Source: Neelides folsomi
Taxonomy: Eukaryota > Arthropoda > Collembola > Neelipleona > Neelidae
Direction: 5' to 3'
Length of the DNA stretch: 64,000 nucleotides
NCBI GenBank assembly: GCA_034687125.1
Contig: JAQGBZ010000109.1
Span: 1 to 64,000 of the forward strand
The notes below the pieces were generated by a model. It was given only the letters and a program-made list of their open reading frames with translations. It was not told the origin of the DNA and searched no databases. A program made the position numbers and the translations under genes. Shown here piece by piece: positions 56,396 through 64,000 of the stretch (position 1 is the stretch's first letter; each line of letters starts with the position of its first letter).

Positions 56396-59300
56396 GTTTA
56401 AAATATTTCGAAGTGAGTAGAATTAAAAGGTTTTAAATTAGATATTAACAGTCGACGGTCGACCTCATAGACGATGATAAAACAATTCTAAAAAATTATA
56501 TTTTGGCTTCCTTTTTGGTTCAAAAGCTAAGCTTGAGATTCGTTTATCAATCGAATTTATTGTATTCTCGAGATTTATTTATAATTATCGGAATAAAATA
56601 GATATAATATAGATTCTCTTGTAAAATAGCGAAATAATGATTGATAAAAAGCAATGTTTGTTAATTAATTAAATTGGATATCTTTTATGCAAATAGTGAT
56701 TAAAAATATGGTCCAATTTCAAGTTATTTAACGGTGACTTAAAGTCAAGAACCAGAAACTAGAACTTAAAACACTATTTAAAAATCATAAAATCATTTCT
56801 CGAACGTATTACCGCTTTTCCAACCACAATTTAGCTCCACATCTCTCATTGAATACTTTGAGAATATTGTAAAGACTGTGTTAAAGCATCAATTGAGAAA
56901 TTCCATTTAATGAAACAGAGTAGATTGAAAGTCGCACAATGCCTTTTTAAAAGTTTAATGTGTGGTGATAAAAAATACCTGCATTACAGATAAATAGATG
57001 TATTGCAGAACAAGGGTACGCACTGCTCATTTTAATCGTATGTAAGTATTGCAATGGGTGAAAATTTGCATCAAACTATAAGAAAAATCAAGTTTGAACT
57101 TTAAAAATATTCATAAAAAGTTTTATTATCCTTCGATTTCAATCAATGCATATATTAAAAATTACAAATTACGATGCAAATATAAATAAAATTGGCCATA
57201 TTTTGAATATTTTTAAAGTTTATAGTTAAATATAAACTTTGACCAAACTACATCGGATAAAATAATTAAATTATTTCTTATTATCCCTGCATCAATGAAT
57301 TATGGTGAGGCCCATGACACGTCGTCGAAAACTAAAATAGATGGGTTAGCGCTTTTTTAGCATTTATGTAAATCAGGTAATAAGTGTAAATACCTGCATA
57401 ATATAATTAAAAAGGTGATAAAAATAAGTAAGGATTAGAAGTAGTGTATTATGTCTTCAAGTAAAGAATCTTTCAAGTAGCAATAATAGCCAAGTCAGAC
57501 GTTTAATTTTTCTTGTTGTTACATTGAATATTTTTTAAACAGGTCTGTATTAATAGCATGTATTTAATACCTTTGTGTACATTAACATTACTATTTATCG
57601 ATTAAATATAAAGAAAAACAATTGCGTGCTCATTCAACGTTTATTCTGCGTCTACAGGTGGCTTCTGCCAAGAAGGTAAACCAGAGGCTGATTAAAATTG
57701 AACTTACAATTAATGCATTTGGAAACATGCTATTGAAAAAGGCACACACATGGATGGTGCATGAATGAAAGCGTATTAAGTGTGAATGATAGAGAGTCGT
57801 AGTAGAAGGGTTTGAAGTTGTTAGGCAAATGCTTGCAATTAAAGCGATTTCATAAGAGCTTGCTAATTTTCCCCAAAGAAAAATTGTAAAGATGTTTATC
57901 AGTGGAAAAGGTGAATGGGTGTTTAGTTTAAAGTGTATTTAAATTATAACGAGGAGAGATGCTGAGCTCATTCCATTCAAGCCTATTCAATGGTATTTAA
58001 GCTCCGAGAAGTGATTTATGAGAAAGAGTTGATTCTGCGAAGGGATTTTGTATGAATTCCAAACGTGGAAAAATCCCTCTCTGAGTCCACCAAACACTAA
58101 ATGAATTGATGCATAAGGAACGCCATATATAAATAATTATCAGCGTATACATCTGTATGGGACCAAATGGACCTATGCAGAGACTGGGGCTTCGAGGGGA
58201 GCAAAAAGGTGATGATGGTGAATGAGAAAAATGGCGAAGCATTTCGCAACGGCTGCAACATTCCATACAAGGTCGGGGGACTGAGGATTTTCTTCGACGC
58301 GTTGACGCATTGACCCACTGAGGAGCCGACCCAAGTGCGTTCTTCTCCGACGGCGCCGACCAACTTGTTCTCCTTCTTCTGGCTCCTCGACATGGCTGGA
58401 GGGAGGCTCCAGGTGGGCAAATTAAGGGAGTGGCCCTTTCCTCCTTTCTCGTCCCCTTTCGCCAACGCATCTTCGAGAGTCCCCACCACCACCACGAACG
58501 ACGACCACATTCACTCTCAACTAAGACGATCTACATGATGAATGCATTTTATGAATGAATTAAATAAACCCAACTCCTTCCTCTCAACACTCAACGACTC
58601 GCATCATCATTCTCATCAGACCCATTTCTTGGTATTCCCACTTCCAGTATTTTGATCATTTTTATCCAACTTGACTTGAGCTCAAAAAACAAGTGAATTT
58701 TGAATAAAATAATGTGATGGCAAAAATCCCATTGTGAAGTTGAGTTAAACATTAAAAATTGTATAAAGGCGAAGTGCGTGGATCAACGCAGGAGGTAGAG
58801 ATGAATGGGAATTGTCTTTGTTTCCCTTGTTTATCAAGAAGGGGAGCCGGAGTGATGATTAGATGACAATAGGTATATGATCATATGGATGTGGATGATG
58901 GCGGAGTCTACACAGGTGAGAAGGGAGAAGGAGGGAGAGGGCAGTTGGGTGTTGTGGATCCTTCGGCTCTGGTGATTCTCCTCTCGAAATGAGAGACCCT
59001 AATGAGATGCGAAAGAAGAAGGAGAAATTTTTTCCTCGCCTGGCTCTCCTCTCAGACGGGTTAGTTGTCACACCCAAATGGTCGTTTTTTAGTCAGTCTC
59101 TCATTCCTCATCATCCCTACGAGAGAGAAGTCCTCGGACGAGAGATGAGGAGTCGAGAAGAGAGACGTGCTCCTGGGCGCCGTTCTGCCCCGATACCCAA
59201 CACCTCTTCCCCACTCTTTTCGCACAAAAACCCTGGCCATTTACTCACAACGCAAATCGAATACAACTACCCTCGAAATCTATAATTTGGGCAAATTTAG

Positions 59301-60961
59301 AAACCATATGAGAAACTCAGAGTAACAATAATTTTTAAACTACACCCCAATATTAAATTAATTCTACAACTAATTACAAAAGTAAAAAATCTTAACTTGA
59401 CAAAAACTTGTAACAAAGACAAAAAAATCAAATTCTGAAGATCAAAATCCAATTATTTCACTTAATTTAAGTTCTAGGCAACATTTACATTCGGGTAAAT
59501 TTAAAGTGAAATGGGATATTCCAAAAATATAAGATTTTATGAGTATTTTTAGTGGATAGGGGTTACATTTACTTCACCCCTAAATGAGGTTTGACCGGTC
59601 AAGGGATCAGCGTTTATTCATATCACCCCGACCCCAAAGGAAGGGATAAAGAACCCAATGAGCCTCCCACACTCTTTCCCTTCTCGAGCCCTCATCTTGC
59701 TCGACCTTTTAAACTCTTAATCCCGAGACTCGGTGAAGATATGGAGGGCGTGAATAAAGGACTCCTTTGACTTTGAGGTTTAAGGATCGGATGAGTTGAA
59801 TAGCGAGTTGATGTACTGCAGCCGGACAGTTCAAAATTCTAAATCCCGGGAAGGTTGAGCAACCTGGAATATCCGGGGCCGATGATGCCCGGGTGAAGGT
59901 GGGGAGGCGGCCGGAAGTGAGCGCATATGTTTGGCAATGAACCATCGGCATCCGCTCCTCGCCATGGGAAAGGGATGATGGAGAGATAAGGGAGTTTCGA
60001 GTTAGGGGGCCGCCCCTACAGCAAACGAGTTTGAAGGGAGAGTGGGCCCTTGGGTCCTCCGCTTCCTTCCTCAGGTCGAGTGATGGCCATATGGCGTGCC
60101 CTCCCCGCCCTCTCCCTTCCGTCTTCCCCATTCCTAAATCTCTTAAACCTGTTCCCTGGGCCAGCTGACCCACCAGACCCTTTGCCCTCCCCCTCCTCCA
60201 TGGCCAGATCAAGCTCTGAGAGTCAGATGTAGTAATTCACTTTCTTCAAATCATGCACAACACTTTTCTCAAATCACTACCACCTCTAGACCTATAATAT
60301 TGGGGAAAACAACAATGAAAGGATCATTGCTGATTAGAAATTAAAAAATGACTAGGAGACGATCCCATCTCCAGATTTGCTTATCAAGACGAAAAGTTAG
60401 TTAATGTATGACTAATGTCAATTTGTCGCGGATTCAGCTATGACTCCGCTTCGGTAAAGTATAAAAGACAAAGCGGGAAATAAATTATATACATTCCTAG
60501 CAATTATATATATGGCTGACTCGGAGACTCGAGTGATATGGACCACTAAAGATAAAATAATAATGGCTAACAGGAATAATGATGGCTGGACTTCTTGGCC
60601 TCTGTCGTTTGAAACGTTGATTGGGGGACGCGTTGGTGGCCGATTTCTCCCTAGCGAACCAACATGGACAATGCACATATAATGAAATGATGAGGAATTA
60701 AAAAGGGTCGGCAGGATAGTGTAGCAATTAATATATTTGTAATATATAGTATATAGTAGTAGTGAGGGATTGTATTAACTAGTGTAGTAACAACAGTGAC
60801 GCACTTATTATTGAAAAACACATAGTTTAGTAGTGAAACAGATGTGTGTAATAGTTGTATGGAGAGGAGATAGGCGGGGATTTTCCTCTTCGGTGTGGCT
60901 GGCGAGTAACTGGTTCTTTGGAAATGTTCAGTAAACTTCAGTATCATACCTCTTGCGGGAG
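56396..60961. other. Long gene-poor stretch between XPNPEP3 and Sprouty
   Basis: 56396-57950 is AT-rich and featureless. 57990-58540 and 58860-59280 are GC-rich blocks with several short overlapping open frames on both strands, such as a 137-codon minus-strand frame at 58510-58097, none of which I recognise. A TATATAAA-like box lies near 58125. 59280-59560 is AT-rich; 59600-60240 is again GC- and purine-rich. The part next to Sprouty (60240-60961) probably holds its 3' UTR. Composition suggests regulatory DNA or UTR rather than protein-coding sequence. Confidence 0.35.
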
Positions 60962-61804
60962 TCAGTCGGGCGGAAGCAGCTTTGGAGGGGCAAGGGGTTC
61001 TTCTTGGATCGGAGCGTTGCCGCCGAGGGCCGGATGGGAGCGACAGGAGCAGCCGTTGCTGTGATAGCTCTGGTACGCCTTCTCGGCGAGGGAAAGACAG
61101 CCCTTGCAGGGCCAATAGAGGCAGAGACAAGGAAGGATAAGGGACATTGCCGCCATCGTGCCCCACCGCCAGAATTTGCGATGGGGAGCACAAGAGCAGG
61201 GTTTGTCGGCAAACATGACTCCGCCGTCCGCCTCGTGGTTCTTCCCACAGTGGTAAAAGAGGGCTTTGACACAACACAGACACGTCACGTAGTCCAGGGC
61301 CGGCTCGGCCCCGCACTCAATACTCTTCGAGCAGATCCAACGGGAAGGGAGCGACCTGGGCGTTGCACACGCCTCACACCTACACTTTCGGCAGTACGGA
61401 CACACAATGGAGGACTGGGCGAGAGGAGAGGACTCTTCTTTTCGGGGCTCGTGGGTGACCACAGGGGCGGTCTTCTTCAGCCTCACTTGCTCGGCCGCGG
61501 TGACGGTCGGCTCCAGCCGGCTCTTCGTCCCCACATGAGTCCCCAAAGGGGCTCCGAGGTAAAGGTTCCGTTCCCGCTCTTCCCGCGGACGCGGGCAGTT
61601 GAGCGAAATCGGGTGGTGGGGCTCTTCCAGGTTCGCACGGGAGACGAGCTGGGAACGGGAGAGTGGGCGGAGGAACACGGCGGGAACGGAGCCCCCGACG
61701 AGGGGAGCGGCCATTCGGGAGGCGGTTCCGGGGTAGCTCCGGTTCCCTTGACTGCTCCTCCGCGGAAGGCCATTCGGGTCTCTCTGCGCCATCGGTTCAG
61801 TCAT
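60962..61804 (-). CDS. SPRY: Sprouty family receptor-tyrosine-kinase antagonist
   Basis: Membrane-associated feedback inhibitor of FGF/EGF-Ras-MAPK signalling. A single large exon gives about 280 residues from the ATG at 61804 to TGA. The C-terminal cysteine-rich Sprouty domain (about residues 130-250) is clear: CPYCRKCRCEACATPRSLPS, WICSKSIECG, DYVTCLCCVKALFYHC, DKPCSCAP, MSLILPCLCLYWPCKGCL and GCSCRS. The N-terminal half is Pro/Arg/Ser-rich and shows no copy of the usual Cbl-binding NxYxxxP tyrosine motif. The frame extends upstream to an acceptor-like TTGCAG near 61858, so an upstream exon with a longer N-terminus is possible. Codons are GC-rich, which also leaves a longer open frame on the opposite strand. 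SPRED is less likely because the cysteine spacing and the CRCEAC..PRSLPS motif are Sprouty-type. Confidence 0.9.
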   Translation of the reverse strand: MTEPMAQRDPNGLPRRSSQGNRSYPGTASRMAAPLVGGSVPAVFLRPLSRSQLVSRANLEEPHHPISLNCPRPREERERNLYLGAPLGTHVGTKSRLEPTVTAAEQVRLKKTAPVVTHEPRKEESSPLAQSSIVCPYCRKCRCEACATPRSLPSRWICSKSIECGAEPALDYVTCLCCVKALFYHCGKNHEADGGVMFADKPCSCAPHRKFWRWGTMAAMSLILPCLCLYWPCKGCLSLAEKAYQSYHSNGCSCRSHPALGGNAPIQEEPLAPPKLLPPD

Positions 61805-64000
61805 TGGGAAGGTCAACACGAAGAGGTCGCCGTCACGGGACTCCCTCCAACCATCTTCTGCAACTTTTCAACAGAGCTGGAATGGCAGTTTAGCTTCCAC
61901 CATCATGTCTTCGTCGCCTTCTCGGCTCTGTAGGGAAAAAGATTCTCTTTAGCCACTCCTCCCATTCAAGTCTCCTTCGAACACCTCCAGTCTGACAGAC
62001 TCCTCCATTCGCCTCCTCCAGATCACATTGTGTCCTAATCCGCCTCCATCAATGCCCGAGTATGCATGGAAAATGATTGAGTCAAAGAAGCCCCGTTCCA
62101 CAATATCTACTCCCTTATACTCTCCCTATAGATGCAACTAGTGATATGCTCCACACATCAAGAAGTTGGGGTTCACCGTAAGGTTTCAAAAGATTAAATC
62201 CTTGCCCTCCTCTTTTGCAGGAACCAGGAGAGCCCATTGGGCCTCAGTTCAATATATGGGGATGTAAACTGCCCGGTCAAAGAGACCATTTGTACAATGA
62301 AATCTTTAATTTTTAAAATACGAAAACCCCAATTACCTCATTATACCATTCAAATCCATCCAAATATTAAAATTCCAAATTAAGAATATATTGTACAAAT
62401 CAAGAAATATTCCAAAAATACTGTTTAAGTAATAGTTGAGGAATTTATTAACAAAAGTGTAAAAGTAGGATTATTTTCAAGTTGTAATTTCATTAAAATT
62501 TAAGTCTTTACTAAACAGTATTATATGGCAACCTCGTTGTGGTTGCTAAAATATGAAAGTGAATTTGGTACTGATTTAAAATCTAAATATTTTACAAATG
62601 GGTAGAAATGACCTGACAGTAGTTTCGAATCTCTCGAATCTCATTTGGAATCCCCACTAATTAACCCTAGCATAAAATGCGATAAAGAAGTATAGAATTC
62701 CATTCCCCTTTCGCCTCCTATGCCCTTCCTATATCTCCCCAAGATCTCTCCTTCCTCTGGTGCACTTGGATCTCTCGAGAGTATTCGGGTCTGAAGTTCA
62801 CGGGTACAAGCGGGAGGGAAGATAAGAGTGGGAGTATTCACCTGGTGGTCGTGCGAAGTAGGGACGGGATCGAGTTTTGGTCATGGTGCGAGGAGGTCCG
62901 TCCTCGCTCGCTCTCTCTTCCTCACTGAATGGAGGGGAACGGTGGAGGGACGAGGGCCCCTCGGGGATCAACGCCAACAAGGGAGGATGAGAGCGTCTGG
63001 GGACCGTCGCCAGAGGAGGTGGAAACTCTCAATGGGTCCACAACGCCATGAATGAAAAAGGATCGGAGGCCCAACTGGGCCAAAACCCAATCCGAGCCCC
63101 ACTGCCTTATTCTCCCCTTCGCTCCCCACTTGGGTCAACATTTCAACAACAAGACTATGAATATCCTCCCTCTCTTCCTCCAAGGAACTCGGACTCGGGA
63201 CGAACAAATTTATCACTTCCAGTAGGCCCTCTTTGCCCAAACTTACCCAAAATCCCTCGCACACATACACACACATACTCAATGTCTGCTCGCAGCTTTG
63301 AAATCCTCTTCATGTAAATACAAGAACCCTTGTACACTTTCAACTCCTTACAGAAATCATGGGTTTCAAAGTCTTGAAAGAAGACCTCATCAAACTCTCC
63401 ATTCAATCTCCTCACCAGTCGCCACAAACATGCACATTATATTTATATATATATATATATATCTTTTTATCAACATGTAAATAACTATATAAAGTAACTA
63501 TACCTATAGCGTCATTTGAGGAATATGTGTATTATATTGGAGGTCTCTGGAATATATTGATCCTCTGAATGATAAGAGATTATAATACTAGTATTAAATA
63601 ACTCTATCTTTGTGTATTAACTACATGTATGAAATTGAGTTTGAGGAATTCACGCACTCATTAAATTTATTACATGATTAAGTTAATGGCTTATTTAGTC
63701 TCGAACCAGCTCCAGCAAAGAAACGGATCAGCGAGGAGAGAGAAAAAGAGTGAGACAAAGTATTATTCCTTCCATTATCTCAGAGTCAATAAAATGATTG
63801 GGGTTGTTGTGAATAACAGAATCGCCATTCAATTTGCACCACCACAAGTCTCCCCTGTTAATGTTCTCATGTAGGATGGGACTATGGGAGTCAAAGATCT
63901 CGGTCCAGACACAATAAATAATCCTTGGATGATGGTCATAAATAAATGCGGTGGGGTCAGAGGGACGGCGTGTGCCCTGCCAAGTCCTCGGTCCTCCCGA
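61805..64000. other. Region upstream of Sprouty, no gene identified
   Basis: A likely Sprouty promoter and 5' UTR, GC-rich to about 62250. It is then AT-rich (62280-62640), GC/purine-rich (62690-63260), and AT-rich with a TA microsatellite at 63444-63462. A strong plus-strand acceptor-like sequence ends at 62220 and is followed by 32 open codons. CA-rich sequence occurs at 63260-63290. None of the short open frames is recognisable. Confidence 0.35.
63444..63462. repeat. (TA)n microsatellite
   Basis: Nineteen bases of perfect TA alternation near the right end of the window. Confidence 0.9.

Noticed and set aside
57650-57682. 18-nt microexon candidate between CTACAG and GTAAAC
   Set aside because: Good splice signals on both sides, but no host gene on the plus strand here and too short to judge.
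58097-58510. 137-codon minus-strand open frame
   Set aside because: Unrecognised and low-complexity, in a GC-rich block with competing frames and no splice or conservation evidence; not called as a gene.
60953-61933. 326-codon plus-strand open frame covering Sprouty
   Set aside because: It is longer than the Sprouty frame on the other strand, but its sequence matches nothing and is explained by GC-rich codons; the cysteine pattern on the minus strand is decisive.

Overview
This is an animal (metazoan) genomic window. The genes are intron-rich with GT-AG splicing, introns run from 45 bp to about 2.5 kb, and the gene set is typical of animals: CBP/p300, Sprouty, a doublecortin-domain kinase, TMTC3 and others. 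Intergenic DNA is very AT-rich and full of TACATA/ACATGTA-type simple sequence, while exons and promoters form GC-richer islands. Compact genes, one HARS gene apparently serving both cytosol and mitochondrion, and a Sprouty gene suggest a protostome, most likely an arthropod. A crustacean such as a copepod would fit, but that is only a guess from composition. I recognise no intact or decayed mobile element, tRNA, rRNA or CRISPR.

Layout, left to right: the 3' part of a TMTC3-like ER protein gene (+, 1.8-10.8 kb; the 5' end lies outside the window or in an exon I did not find); an AT-rich gap; a complete 26-exon CBP/p300 acetyltransferase gene (-, 15.5-28.6 kb); a TTI2 gene (+, 30.5-32.4 kb), divergent from CBP; histidyl-tRNA synthetase (+, 34.0-36.0 kb) with two alternative N-termini; a doublecortin-like kinase with one DCX domain (+, 39.4-43.2 kb); the purine-synthesis genes PAICS (-, 45.2-47.9 kb) and PPAT (+, 50.2-52.4 kb), arranged head to head; XPNPEP3 (-, 53.7-56.4 kb), tail to tail with PPAT; and a Sprouty gene (-, 61.0-61.8 kb) in a GC-rich, gene-poor right end.

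Most genes are independent housekeeping or signalling loci. The exception is PPAT/PAICS: they carry out step 1 and steps 6-7 of de novo purine synthesis, are also divergent neighbours in vertebrates, and here share a 2.2-kb spacer with a CACGTG E-box just before PPAT. Other points worth a second look: an ideal-Kozak uORF ending 2 nt before the CBP start codon; a GC-AG intron that would produce the cytosolic HARS form; a perfect 20-bp palindrome holding a p53-type half-site just upstream of TTI2; the missing first DCX domain of the kinase; and several unexplained GC-rich or hairpin-rich islands inside introns and spacers. Exon coordinates were worked out by hand from splice signals, reading phase and remembered family sequences; none was checked against transcripts.
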